The position numbers and the translations under genes were made by a program. Under the pieces are notes generated by a model that searched no databases, had not been told where the DNA came from, and saw only the letters and a list, made by a program, of their open reading frames with translations. Positions 9,264 to 17,832 of a stretch of 64,000 nt of DNA are shown here, in pieces; position 1 is the stretch's first letter, and each line of letters begins with the position of its first letter. The DNA is from Firm-04 sp045627405 (GTDB lineage Bacteria; Bacillota; Clostridia; Oscillospirales; Ruminococcaceae): NCBI GenBank assembly GCA_045627405.1, contig JAZQNP010000013.1:54931-118930 (forward strand). The letters run 5' to 3'.

Positions 9264-10404
9264 GCTCTTTCTGGTTCTGCTGCGACCGCATCAGCTCTGT
9301 GTAACACAGAAGAAACGGCGCGACGCCCTTTGCATCGTTTTCGACAACCGGCTCTGAAATGTAATATTCATACGAGCCGTCGCGGCGTCGGTTGTTCTCA
9401 GGACCGAGGCCTGCCATCAGGCAGATGCCGCCGAGTCTCAGCTTGCCGGAATCGTTGACGCTCAGATATTTGCTGCAAATTCCGTCAAAGGTCTTTTTTC
9501 CGCATGCGGCGTATTTCTCATCAAGCACGCCGAGTCTTGCGCCCTTCATCATTGCATAGGCAATCATGCTGCTTCCGCTCGTCTCCGGATAATTGCCGTC
9601 TCTCCCGCCCTGATCGACGACCTGATAGTACATGCCGGTGTCGGGGTCTGCATACTGCACAATACCTTCAAGCGTTTCGCGGAGGAGCACTGCAAGCTCA
9701 TCTCTGTCGCTGCCCGGATCCAGATAGCCGATAATATCCGCCAGCGCGACCGTATACCAGCCGATCGCCCTGAGCCAGAAGGATTTTGATCTTCCGGTTT
9801 TGCTGTCTGCCCAGAAGGCTTTTTTCGAGCAGTCGAATCCGTGACAGTAAAGCTGTTTCTTCTCATCGAACATAAAGCGGCGGACATTTCTGATCTGTGC
9901 CATCATATCGCTGATATCCGCGTCACCAAATTCCTTGCGGAACCGGACAGAGAACACCTGTGCCATGTAGATGCCGTCGAGCCAGACCTGATCGGGATAG
10001 ATCAGCTTGTGCCAAAAGCTGCCTGTCTCGGTGCGCGGCTGGCGTTCGAGCTGCTCTTGCAGCAGAAAAATCGCCTTTTTGTATTTTTCCTTGCCGGAGC
10101 TCTTGTAGAGATCGAACAGCACACGCCCTTCATTCACATCGTCAAGATTAAAGGCATCCGCAGAATAGCCCAGGATCGAACCGTCCTCGTCCACATAATG
10201 GTTGATGAACTGCTCCGCAAAATCGAGATACCGGCTGTCATTCTTGATCTCGGCAATGCTAAGCAGTGCCGTAATCATACAGCCGTCGATGTAATTCCAT
10301 TTGGCGGGCTTTCCGTAGAGTATGTTTTCAATATTCCACAGAGGCTTGTAGGGTGTCGAGCCCTCGATCAGCCATTCAATATAATTGTCAATTCTTGAAT
10401 ACAT
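9256..10404 (-). CDS. GH105/GH88-type unsaturated galacturonyl hydrolase (YteR/YesR-like)
   Basis: Expected to remove the 4,5-unsaturated uronic acid left at the non-reducing end by pectate lyase, feeding KduI. The 382-residue protein has an (alpha/alpha)6-barrel pattern: GRVLFDLYKSSG, the conserved WLDGIYMAQVF with the catalytic-type Asp, FWLRAIGWYTVALAD and ETSGSSMIAYAM. There is no signal peptide, so it acts in the cytoplasm. AGGAGG lies upstream of the start, within the end of the GH28 gene. Whether it prefers homogalacturonan or rhamnogalacturonan products cannot be read from sequence. Confidence 0.9.
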   Translation of the reverse strand: MYSRIDNYIEWLIEGSTPYKPLWNIENILYGKPAKWNYIDGCMITALLSIAEIKNDSRYLDFAEQFINHYVDEDGSILGYSADAFNLDDVNEGRVLFDLYKSSGKEKYKKAIFLLQEQLERQPRTETGSFWHKLIYPDQVWLDGIYMAQVFSVRFRKEFGDADISDMMAQIRNVRRFMFDEKKQLYCHGFDCSKKAFWADSKTGRSKSFWLRAIGWYTVALADIIGYLDPGSDRDELAVLLRETLEGIVQYADPDTGMYYQVVDQGGRDGNYPETSGSSMIAYAMMKGARLGVLDEKYAACGKKTFDGICSKYLSVNDSGKLRLGGICLMAGLGPENNRRRDGSYEYYISEPVVENDAKGVAPFLLCYTELMRSQQNQKEHE

Positions 10405-10407
10405 TGT

Positions 10408-11949
10408 CTACCTCCTATCGAGCGCACCGACATGATGTACCAGCAGCTCGTCGCCCTCGCAGCCGATCACCTCAGCATTCCGCACGGTCAGCTTGCCGAC
10501 ATTGTCGAAATACATGCCGGCTCTGCACATTTCCTCTGCATTGTTTCGCATAGCAGGAAAGCCCGCTTTTGCATCGGGATCAAATGTGAACCGGATGTCC
10601 TCGATCACAATCTCTCCGATCGGCATTTCGGGAAGACCGTCACAGTAGCAGGCGGCAATCTGGCAGTTCAGACACTCCATGCTGCGGAACGTAAATTTCC
10701 CGAGATACGGTGTTCTGTCATCAACAGGCAGCTTTTCGCGCGTGGTGTTGTATTCCGAATAACGGTCCGGATCACAGCAGTTGTACCACATATTGATCAC
10801 GATCGGCGTCAGGACGCCGTCCATGCGGATATTCTCAAACAGCACGCCGTCGATGACGGCATCCTTGCCTCTGCCGCGGCGTGTTTTAATGCGCAGACCG
10901 CGGTCGGTATGATGAAAGATGCAGCGTTCGACCGTCAGATCTCTGACGCCGCCTGCCGTTTCACTGCCGAGCGTCACGGCACCGTGTCCGTACATCATCA
11001 TGCAGTTTCGGATCGTATGGCGGCTTGCAGGTCTTTTATACTTTCTGCCGATCTCGATCTTGCCGGATTTGATTGCAATGCAGTCATCACCGACGCTGAA
11101 ACGACAGCCGATGATGCTGACCTGGTCGCATGCCTCCGGGTCCAGCGCGTCGGTATTGGGACTGTCTTTCGGTGCATTGACCGAAAGATCCAGAAAGCGC
11201 AGTCCCTCAGAAAAATACGGATGCAGCTGCCATGATGCGGCATTCTGCGCCGTAATCCCGTGAACGATAATATCCTTACAGCGATTGAAAAAGATCAGTC
11301 TCGGCCGCGGAATCTCCTTTTCGCGGGCATTGATCCACCATGTACTGTTCTGTGCATTCCCGTCAACGGTGCCTCTTCCGATGATCCGGATATCCTCGGC
11401 AAATTCCGCAAAGAGCAGTGCCTGATGCATCGGAGAAGCGTCGCCCTCCCATGTTCCGAACTGTACGGGTTTGCCGGTAACGAGATCGGAAAGCTCGCCG
11501 GGAATGACCGGATAACAGTCGGGATCCGTGCTGCCAAGCAAAACAGCGTTCTCTGCAAGCTCCAATGTGATATGACTTTTCAGCGCAATCGGCGCAGTGC
11601 AGTAGGTTCCCGCAGGAAAGAACACTCTTCCGCCGGCCGGCAGACAGTTGACCGCAGTCTGTATCGCGGTCGTATCATCGGTTACACCGTCGCCCTTTGC
11701 GCCGAAATCCCGGACGCTGACAGCACAGACCTCTTTTGCAGTCCGGAAGACAAGCGGTGCCTCCCCTGTGACTTCCAGTACATATTCGCTGGCAGGGCGC
11801 AGTCCGAACACGGAAAAAACATTCGTATTTGACGTGAACAGCTCTTTGCCTGAAACCGATACGGTATAGTCTTTCTCTGCATAGTATGCATGTTGATTTT
11901 CCAGCTCAAAACACGCGCTTGTCGAGCTGATGAATAATGACCTGATCAT
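10408..11949 (-). CDS. Cytoplasmic GH28 polygalacturonase (exo-type likely)
   Basis: Hydrolyses alpha-1,4-galacturonide bonds. The start at 11949 (MIRSLFISS) has GGAG five bases upstream; an earlier in-frame ATG at 12000 would extend into the preceding gene. The 513-residue parallel beta-helix protein starts with a fibronectin-III-like region (about residues 1-80, to FRTAKEV), then DFGAKGDGVTDDTTAIQ. GH28 catalytic motifs are complete: NTDALDPE, GDDCIAIKSG, GHGAVTLGSE and RIKTRRGRG. No signal peptide is present, which fits exo-acting trimming of imported oligomers. It is the first catabolic enzyme gene after the transporter block. Confidence 0.93.
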   Translation of the reverse strand: MIRSLFISSTSACFELENQHAYYAEKDYTVSVSGKELFTSNTNVFSVFGLRPASEYVLEVTGEAPLVFRTAKEVCAVSVRDFGAKGDGVTDDTTAIQTAVNCLPAGGRVFFPAGTYCTAPIALKSHITLELAENAVLLGSTDPDCYPVIPGELSDLVTGKPVQFGTWEGDASPMHQALLFAEFAEDIRIIGRGTVDGNAQNSTWWINAREKEIPRPRLIFFNRCKDIIVHGITAQNAASWQLHPYFSEGLRFLDLSVNAPKDSPNTDALDPEACDQVSIIGCRFSVGDDCIAIKSGKIEIGRKYKRPASRHTIRNCMMMYGHGAVTLGSETAGGVRDLTVERCIFHHTDRGLRIKTRRGRGKDAVIDGVLFENIRMDGVLTPIVINMWYNCCDPDRYSEYNTTREKLPVDDRTPYLGKFTFRSMECLNCQIAACYCDGLPEMPIGEIVIEDIRFTFDPDAKAGFPAMRNNAEEMCRAGMYFDNVGKLTVRNAEVIGCEGDELLVHHVGALDRR

Positions 11950-11962
11950 CTGAACTCCAATC

Positions 11963-12592
11963 TTATTTTCCGCCTGCGGAAACCTTTGCACCTGCATCAC
12001 GGATGATCCGCAGCAACAGATTTCTAAATCCGATCAGCAGCAGATCAAATACCGTACAAAGCAAACCGAACAGGATCGGCTCAACGCCGAGCATGGCGGT
12101 CTCCTCTGAGCCGCTTGCAGATGCATTCACGCCGAGTGCGTAGTTGAGGACGCCGTAGACCTGAAAAATGCAGAAAAGAATCACTCCGGCATAGAGCACA
12201 TTGAGGAAAACCGACCAGAACGACCGGACGGTGACCATCATCCACTTGTCGTACTCCCGTTCCTGCGTCTCCATTGCCCGCAGCAGCCGGTTGACCATGA
12301 GGTCGGTCACAAGTCCGAGACCGATCGCAAGCACAACGAGCAGATCAAGTCCGCGGACATACAGCCCCAGTCCCCAGAGGAAGAAGTAACATGTCACCCC
12401 TGCAAACCAGAATTTCAGCCCGACAATCTTCACCGGTACCGGAATATGAAATCCGCGTTTTGCACTGTATTTCCGGAGCTCTGCATCGGTGACCGCCGGC
12501 GCATTCTCTGCGTTTACCAGCCGTTCGACAGCGTCAGCATTCACCCCGTAATAATCATGCGCAGACCGATCCTTTTTTGTTTGCTTTTTCAT
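11963..12592 (-). CDS. Uncharacterised 4-TM membrane protein D of the pectin operon
   Basis: Not recognised. The 209-residue protein has a polar, charged N-terminus (about 50 residues), then roughly four hydrophobic segments near residues 57-76, 80-98, 122-146 and 168-186, and a positively charged end. No catalytic motif is visible. The ribosome site is AGGTG eight bases before the ATG. It lies 16 bp after membrane protein C and just before the GH28 gene. Together with three other small 4-TM proteins it brackets the ABC ATPase at 13201-14262, suggesting a role with the importer, but this is inference. Confidence 0.75.
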   Translation of the reverse strand: MKKQTKKDRSAHDYYGVNADAVERLVNAENAPAVTDAELRKYSAKRGFHIPVPVKIVGLKFWFAGVTCYFFLWGLGLYVRGLDLLVVLAIGLGLVTDLMVNRLLRAMETQEREYDKWMMVTVRSFWSVFLNVLYAGVILFCIFQVYGVLNYALGVNASASGSEETAMLGVEPILFGLLCTVFDLLLIGFRNLLLRIIRDAGAKVSAGGK

Positions 12593-12608
12593 CGTGGTTC
12601 ACCTGTTC

Positions 12609-13187
12609 TCAATCTTCACCCGAAATATCAATCGCAGCCATTTCGCCCATTCCGTCAACTTCAATCGAGGTGTTGATCTTTCTGATCGCCTTGGAGTAGA
12701 CAGGAAGGAGTGAGAAGAGCAGAATCGTCGCACCGATCAGAATCATGTGTGCTACGATCACATTATATGCCGTGTAGATATACATCGTCTGGCTGTCCAC
12801 GACAATCCGGTTTTCAGCACGGTTGACAGCCGTGAGAATCCGCACAAGATAGACCGCGTCAGCCGCTTCGATCATTGCCAGCATGATATAAAACAGCACG
12901 ATCATCGGTCTGACCGGCGGCTTACGGCGCGGAAACGACCGCAGAAAAACGACAAATGACAAAATCGAAAGCAGCATCACGACAAACTCGCACTGCCCCA
13001 TATTTGCACCGTTGATTCTTGCCGTCGTATTTGCGATTGCGGACAGATTCAGTGAAAAAACAAGAAATGCTGCAATCAGTGTCAGAAGAGGAATTCTCTG
13101 CGGAGAACGCTTCAACGAGACCAGTGACTTGCGGATGAACTCTTTGACTCCTTTTCCCCCTTTACGGGGAGTACTGTGTTTGGGCAT
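12609..13187 (-). CDS. Uncharacterised 4-TM membrane protein C of the pectin operon
   Basis: Not recognised. The 192-residue protein begins with a basic segment (about 30 residues), has hydrophobic segments near residues 33-52, 65-83, 93-115 and 139-162, and a hydrophilic acidic C-terminal tail ending in DISGED. AAGGAGG lies upstream of the ATG at 13187. It starts 13 bp after the second MsmX-type ATPase. Size, four-segment layout and position match the neighbouring proteins A, B and D, although the primary sequences do not look alike by eye. Confidence 0.75.
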   Translation of the reverse strand: MPKHSTPRKGGKGVKEFIRKSLVSLKRSPQRIPLLTLIAAFLVFSLNLSAIANTTARINGANMGQCEFVVMLLSILSFVVFLRSFPRRKPPVRPMIVLFYIMLAMIEAADAVYLVRILTAVNRAENRIVVDSQTMYIYTAYNVIVAHMILIGATILLFSLLPVYSKAIRKINTSIEVDGMGEMAAIDISGED

Positions 13188-13200
13188 CTGCCGTTCCTCC

Positions 13201-14262
13201 TTATCTCACGATTGCCTTACCGGTCTGCTTGTCGAAGAAATGCTTTTTATTGAAGCCAACCTTGACCTGGTCGCCGTATTTGTATGTACACCAATCGCGG
13301 AATTTACAGGTGATCTTACGGTTGCCGACCATACCGCTTACGAGCGTGTTCTGCCCGAGGTTTTCGTTGGAGGTAACATTGACGGTGATTGTGCCGCCGC
13401 GCACGATATTCTCCGGTCGTACACCCATTGTGACAACCTTGCCCTCATAATCGAAAAGCAGTCTGCAATCCTCAACAGTCAGCGGCGTCATGAAATCGTC
13501 GCAGCTTGCCGTGCCCTCCTCGATTTTCACGTCATACAGATTCATCGGCGGCAAACCGATAAAGCTCGCTACAAATAGATTTGCCGGTGAATCATAAAGC
13601 TCAATCGGCGTACCGATCTGCTGCACATGTCCCATCGACATGCAGACAATCCGGTCCGCAAGCGTCAGGGCTTCGGTCTGATCGTGCGTGACATAGATCA
13701 TGGTCGCATCCAGACGCTTGTGCAGCATCAGGATCTCGCGTCTTGTCGAGCTTCTGAGCTTTGCATCGAGATTCGAGAGCGGCTCGTCGAAGAGAAACAC
13801 CTTCGGCGTACGCACGATTGCACGGCCCATTGCGACTCTCTGCCGCTGACCGCCCGAAAGCTGACTGGGCTTCTTATTGAGCTGGCTGGTCAAATCCAGG
13901 ATCTCGGCAGCAGCAAGCACCTTCTGGTGAATTTCGTTTTTGTTTTCCTTGCGAAGCATCAGCGAAAATGCCATGTTTTCATAGACAGTCATATGACCGT
14001 AGAGTGCATAGTTCTGGAACACCATCGCGATGTCGCGGTCCTTCGGCGGCATCTGCGTGACGTCCTTTCCGTCGATGATCAGCTTGCCGTTTGAAATATC
14101 TTCAAGACCGGCTACCATGCGAAGCGTTGTTGATTTGCCGCAGCCGGAGGGTCCGACCAGAACGATCAGCTCTCCGTGCTTGATATTCAGATCAAAATCG
14201 TATACTGCCTGCACCTTGTTATCGTAGATTTTTTCAAGATGCTGTAATTTCAGATCGCTCAT
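13201..14262 (-). CDS. msmX: ABC transporter ATP-binding protein, MsmX/UgpC type (second)
   Basis: A 353-residue CUT1-type ATPase with Walker A GPSGCGKST, signature LSGGQRQRVAMGRAI, Walker B VFLFDEPLSNLDAK and the H-loop THDQTEALTLADR, followed by the C-terminal OB-fold domain that contacts permeases and regulators. It is embedded among four small membrane proteins and downstream of the LplB/LplC permeases and the binding protein, so it is the more likely energiser of that importer. It is clearly a paralogue of the ATPase at 1202-2305, diverged in many positions rather than a recent copy. Confidence 0.93.
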   Translation of the reverse strand: MSDLKLQHLEKIYDNKVQAVYDFDLNIKHGELIVLVGPSGCGKSTTLRMVAGLEDISNGKLIIDGKDVTQMPPKDRDIAMVFQNYALYGHMTVYENMAFSLMLRKENKNEIHQKVLAAAEILDLTSQLNKKPSQLSGGQRQRVAMGRAIVRTPKVFLFDEPLSNLDAKLRSSTRREILMLHKRLDATMIYVTHDQTEALTLADRIVCMSMGHVQQIGTPIELYDSPANLFVASFIGLPPMNLYDVKIEEGTASCDDFMTPLTVEDCRLLFDYEGKVVTMGVRPENIVRGGTITVNVTSNENLGQNTLVSGMVGNRKITCKFRDWCTYKYGDQVKVGFNKKHFFDKQTGKAIVR

Positions 14263-14265
14263 TGT

Positions 14266-14769
14266 TTATCCCTCTCGTTTCATCCGGTCAAGTTCTGCCT
14301 GATGCCTGTTGAGCGTCATTGTTTTCATGATGCCGATCAGACCTGCACAGGCAAGCAGTGCTGCCGATACCAGCAGACAGGCGGTGACATACCGGAACTG
14401 GCTGTCTGACATCACGGTCAGACTCTCTGCCTCGGCAACAGGATTCGGTTCCCGATGTGCTTTCAGAGGAATGTAAAATATCCGCACTACCTGCAAAACG
14501 CCCAGCACGATTGCAGTGCATGCATAAGAAAGCTTATAGTTCTTGACGCCCTCTGAGGAAAGAAACGCCGAGAGCATAAAGATCAGATTATAGACAATCG
14601 ACGCGACAATGAAGAATTTATAGTAATATCCGCCGACATCCGAGCTGTAAATGCTGACAAAATAGAGCGCGTTTGCGACAATCGCCAGCAGGATCAGATT
14701 GGAAGAAAGCTTGTTTTTCGTGAATCTGAGGCGGTCCTTTCGGATATCCGCAGCATCATACCGTGACAT
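14266..14769 (-). CDS. Uncharacterised 4-TM membrane protein B of the pectin operon
   Basis: Not recognised. The start at 14769 (MSRYDAADIRKDRL) places AAAGGA at a normal distance, whereas an ATG three codons upstream would abut that site. The 167-residue protein has a charged N-terminus, hydrophobic segments near residues 23-42, 52-71, 81-100 and 129-149, and a basic tail. The start overlaps the end of protein A by 14 bases, so translation is likely coupled. It ends 3 bp before the MsmX-type ATPase. Confidence 0.75.
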   Translation of the reverse strand: MSRYDAADIRKDRLRFTKNKLSSNLILLAIVANALYFVSIYSSDVGGYYYKFFIVASIVYNLIFMLSAFLSSEGVKNYKLSYACTAIVLGVLQVVRIFYIPLKAHREPNPVAEAESLTVMSDSQFRYVTACLLVSAALLACAGLIGIMKTMTLNRHQAELDRMKREG

Positions 14770-15367
14770 TGATCTCATCCTTTCTGCATCCGACAGCCCG
14801 TTTTTCCGCTTTCATCACAACCGTTTTGAAGCATACATTCATGATCAGCAGCAATGCAGTCAGCAGCAGGAATCCGAATATGACAAACGTAATGTCAAAC
14901 CAGAATGTGTTTTCGCTGCCGATATACAGTGTTCCCCAATCCTTTGCAAATGCTTTCAGTGCTTCAAAGTCCACATTGTTCTGAAACTGTGCCTTGTAGT
15001 CTGCGATCTGAGGAACGCCCCAGACCGTTATTCCGATCGCAGCAGCCGATGTAAGGGCGACTGCGATGTAATTGCCGATGTAATATTTTCTGCGCGTGTG
15101 CGTATTGGTAATGAACAGGATCAGCGTGATAAGGATCAGACCGATCGACGCCTTTGTAAAGGCGGAATTGAAGCCGAACATATCATAATACACCCTTGAA
15201 CCGGCAACTGATGTTGTTTCCAGATCGTAATCGGGATAAAGGATCGTTCTTGACAAGGCGTCATACAGATCGGTCGAAAGCCCGAGAGAACTGAGGAATA
15301 CCAGTGCTGATGCGATCAGGGCAAGTATACACACGATTTTTTGAAATATCATCTGTTTCTTATACAT
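14756..15367 (-). CDS. Uncharacterised 4-TM membrane protein A of the pectin operon
   Basis: Not recognised. The 203-residue protein shows an N-terminal hydrophobic segment (about residues 8-28), an extracellular-like loop of some 40 residues rich in Tyr and Asp, then segments near 71-90, 97-118 and 157-180, and a basic tail. AAGGAAGG precedes the ATG at 15367. It is separated from the upstream binding-protein gene by 179 bp that contain two hairpins. First of the four small 4-TM proteins in transcription order. Confidence 0.75.
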   Translation of the reverse strand: MYKKQMIFQKIVCILALIASALVFLSSLGLSTDLYDALSRTILYPDYDLETTSVAGSRVYYDMFGFNSAFTKASIGLILITLILFITNTHTRRKYYIGNYIAVALTSAAAIGITVWGVPQIADYKAQFQNNVDFEALKAFAKDWGTLYIGSENTFWFDITFVIFGFLLLTALLLIMNVCFKTVVMKAEKRAVGCRKDEINVTV

Positions 15368-15432
15368 ATGATCCTTCCTTTTCTCAGGCAGAGCCGTGTA
15401 TACGACCCCCTGTTCAGGTCAGCTGCGCGCTC

Positions 15433-15513
15433 CCCGGCGGCAATGCCGGGAAGACGCCGCTGCCTTCATAAGCACATTGCCGTGCGAAAGTTGTTTTCCT
15501 GTTCGCACGGCAA
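15433..15513 (-). promoter_or_regulatory. Two intercistronic hairpins after the binding-protein gene
   Basis: In the 179-bp gap between the substrate-binding protein and membrane protein A lies a perfect 12-bp inverted repeat, TTGCCGTGCGAA at 15477-15488 with its complement at 15502-15513 (13-base loop), and a 6-bp GC stem at 15433-15438/15445-15450. Neither is followed by a T-run on the minus strand. Position directly 3' of a binding-protein gene fits an mRNA-stabilising or partial-termination structure that lets the lipoprotein be made in excess of downstream genes. Function is inferred. Confidence 0.6.
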
Positions 15514-15546
15514 TTTGCAGTGATGCTATGTTTTAGTCGGGCGCGA

Positions 15547-17739
15547 TCAGCCGTTGATGGAATTGTAGAAAGTCAGAAGTCTTTGCCATGCTTCGTTTCT
15601 GCGGGCAAGATAAGTGGAGCCGCCCCAGCCGCCGTCTGCGACGTCCTTGGTAACCTTTTCAGCGGTAGCGGCTGCATCTGCGCCTGCCTCACCGGTGAAG
15701 CCCTTGCAGATGATGTCAACAAAGAGGTTGACCTTTTCCTTGTTCATGCCGAACTGGCCGGAATCACTCAGAGCAGTCAGCTCATTGATTGCGTTGATCT
15801 CCGCGACCTCCTGCGGCAGAACAGTCGGAACAGAGGTGTACCAGGAGTTGCTTGCGATTGCCAGCTCCGGATGCTTGATGGTGCCGAGTGCGATTGCGTT
15901 GGAGATATTCGCCGCACCTTCCTTGCCGACCTCATGCGTGCACTGATACTCAAATGCCTGACTCTTCACAAAGCTGAGGGTGGAACCGATGTAGTAACGT
16001 GCATAGTTGGTGTAGTTGCCGTTTTGGAGTGCCCAGAGATCCTCATAGGACTTATCAGAGATGACCGGCCACTCTTTGCCGTTGAAGTTGAATGTCACAA
16101 CATTGCCTGCATCATCATGCTTGACAAATGCATCCGGACCGTAGGACATCAGAATCTGACCCTCCGGGCTGTATGCGTAGTCGATGAGTTTCAGGCAGGC
16201 GTTGAGCTTATCCTCGTTGCCTTCCACACCAGCAGCGGAAATGCCCCAGCCGTCGGTCTTGACAGAACGCCAGGACTCGGTGAATCTCATGTACTTCTCA
16301 GTGCCGTCATTCCAGCGAGCGACCGGAACCATGACTGCCATGTACTCTTCGCCGGCTGCATTGTCCAGTGCTGTTGCATTGTAAGCGGTCTGTGTCTGGT
16401 TGTAATCGTAGTGCATGAAGCCGTTGTCATCGGAGAGATACTTTTCGGTATTGACATCCTCCTGATTGATGTATGCGCTGGAAATCAGACCCTCTTTTGC
16501 CATATCGTTCATTCTGGAGAGTGCCTCGTAGGTAGCAGCCTCGCCGCGGGCATCGTGCAGCTCACAGTCGGTGCCGACATAGAGGAAATCCAGTCTGGAC
16601 TCCATGCCGCGGACGCCGAACAGCGTGCCTGCCAGACGGAACATGTCAATTCGTCTCTGGTTGTTTGCATCCTCACGGGAGAATAGGCCCTGCACACTGT
16701 CGGTGCCGTTCAGGGTCTGCGGATTGGAAACGACGCAGCGGAGCAGTGCGACCAGCTCATCAGCATCCCATGCTGCGTTCTGACCGATGAACAGGTCTGC
16801 ACGGTTGTCGCCGTAGTAACCGTCATAGGTCTCGTCAATGTACTCGCGGAGCATGTTGACTGCTGTCACGCCGTCCATCGAGCCGGCTTCATTCATCTTG
16901 TCAACGATGTTGCCGTAGGCGTCATAATTCTTCTCGATTGTCTCAACTGCCGAACCGTCAGCCTTCACGACTTCGATCTCAATGCTGCCGGAGGTGGGCA
17001 TATACGGTGTGTAAACCGGAGCAGCGGTCTTGTTGCTTGCATCGGCAGTGAATTCGCCGGAGCCGTTGAGCAGCTTCTCGACCCAGTCGGTTCTCATCAG
17101 CGGCATACGCTCGATGTCGTTGACGCCGTCAAAATAAGGCGAGAAATAGATTGCGCCGGCATTCGGACCGGCTGCCGAACCGGTGATGGAAAGACGGACA
17201 ATGGGGTTCTCTTCGAGATACGCTTTGAAATTCGGCATATCATCGATGTGCTCTGCGAGATTGACCAGCTTGCCCTGCTGACCGTTCTCGGAGAGAAGCG
17301 TTGCGGTACCGCTGAGCATATCAATCTGATCGAGCTGTGCATCCCAGTACTGATACTCATCGGAAGCCTTGTTGCCCTGATACTTATCCTCAATCTTGAT
17401 ATTGAGGATCTCCTCCACAGCCTGCCAAGTGGGTTTCAGATCTCCGGAATTGTAGCTGTTGCCGTCAGCAAGGGTAATGCCCTCGCCTGCAAGATCCGCC
17501 GTGAAGCTCATGCCGGTCTTGTCGCTGTTGTAGCCGCATGCCATGCGCAGGACAGTGCCGTCTGCATAGGTCAGCGTGCTTTCCATCGTGGAATCTTCTG
17601 CCGTGGAGTCGCCGCCTGTGGACGATTGCGCCGAGGATTCAGTCGTCAGAGACGATTCAGGCTTGACGCCGCAGCCCGAACAAGCTGTCGATGTAATGAT
17701 GGATGCCAGCAACAGTGCTGAGAGTGATTTTGCTTTCAT
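15547..17739 (-). CDS. ABC transporter substrate-binding lipoprotein (LplA-like, oligogalacturonide)
   Basis: Extracellular solute-binding protein expected to capture oligogalacturonides for the importer. The first 30 residues form a lipoprotein-type signal, with Cys20 in TSTACSGCG as the likely lipidated residue, although the -3 position is not the usual Leu. An acidic Ser/Thr-rich linker runs to about residue 60. The remainder resembles family-1 binding proteins of the LplA type (DGWGISAAG, YSPEGQILMSYGPD). At 730 residues it is larger than the common 500-560. AGGAGG precedes the ATG. The two permeases lie immediately upstream in the operon. Confidence 0.87.
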   Translation of the reverse strand: MKAKSLSALLLASIITSTACSGCGVKPESSLTTESSAQSSTGGDSTAEDSTMESTLTYADGTVLRMACGYNSDKTGMSFTADLAGEGITLADGNSYNSGDLKPTWQAVEEILNIKIEDKYQGNKASDEYQYWDAQLDQIDMLSGTATLLSENGQQGKLVNLAEHIDDMPNFKAYLEENPIVRLSITGSAAGPNAGAIYFSPYFDGVNDIERMPLMRTDWVEKLLNGSGEFTADASNKTAAPVYTPYMPTSGSIEIEVVKADGSAVETIEKNYDAYGNIVDKMNEAGSMDGVTAVNMLREYIDETYDGYYGDNRADLFIGQNAAWDADELVALLRCVVSNPQTLNGTDSVQGLFSREDANNQRRIDMFRLAGTLFGVRGMESRLDFLYVGTDCELHDARGEAATYEALSRMNDMAKEGLISSAYINQEDVNTEKYLSDDNGFMHYDYNQTQTAYNATALDNAAGEEYMAVMVPVARWNDGTEKYMRFTESWRSVKTDGWGISAAGVEGNEDKLNACLKLIDYAYSPEGQILMSYGPDAFVKHDDAGNVVTFNFNGKEWPVISDKSYEDLWALQNGNYTNYARYYIGSTLSFVKSQAFEYQCTHEVGKEGAANISNAIALGTIKHPELAIASNSWYTSVPTVLPQEVAEINAINELTALSDSGQFGMNKEKVNLFVDIICKGFTGEAGADAAATAEKVTKDVADGGWGGSTYLARRNEAWQRLLTFYNSING

Positions 17740-17832
17740 GTTTTACCTCCTAAATTGGATTTGTATGAGTTGCCTTTTTCATATATCAACCGCGGCGCAT
17801 CGCATTCCGCGTCTGACATCAATAAAATAGGT

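Noticed and set aside
15520..16686. 388-codon plus-strand frame opposite the substrate-binding protein
   Set aside because: Shadow of a gene with a clear signal peptide and family motifs; no ribosome site.
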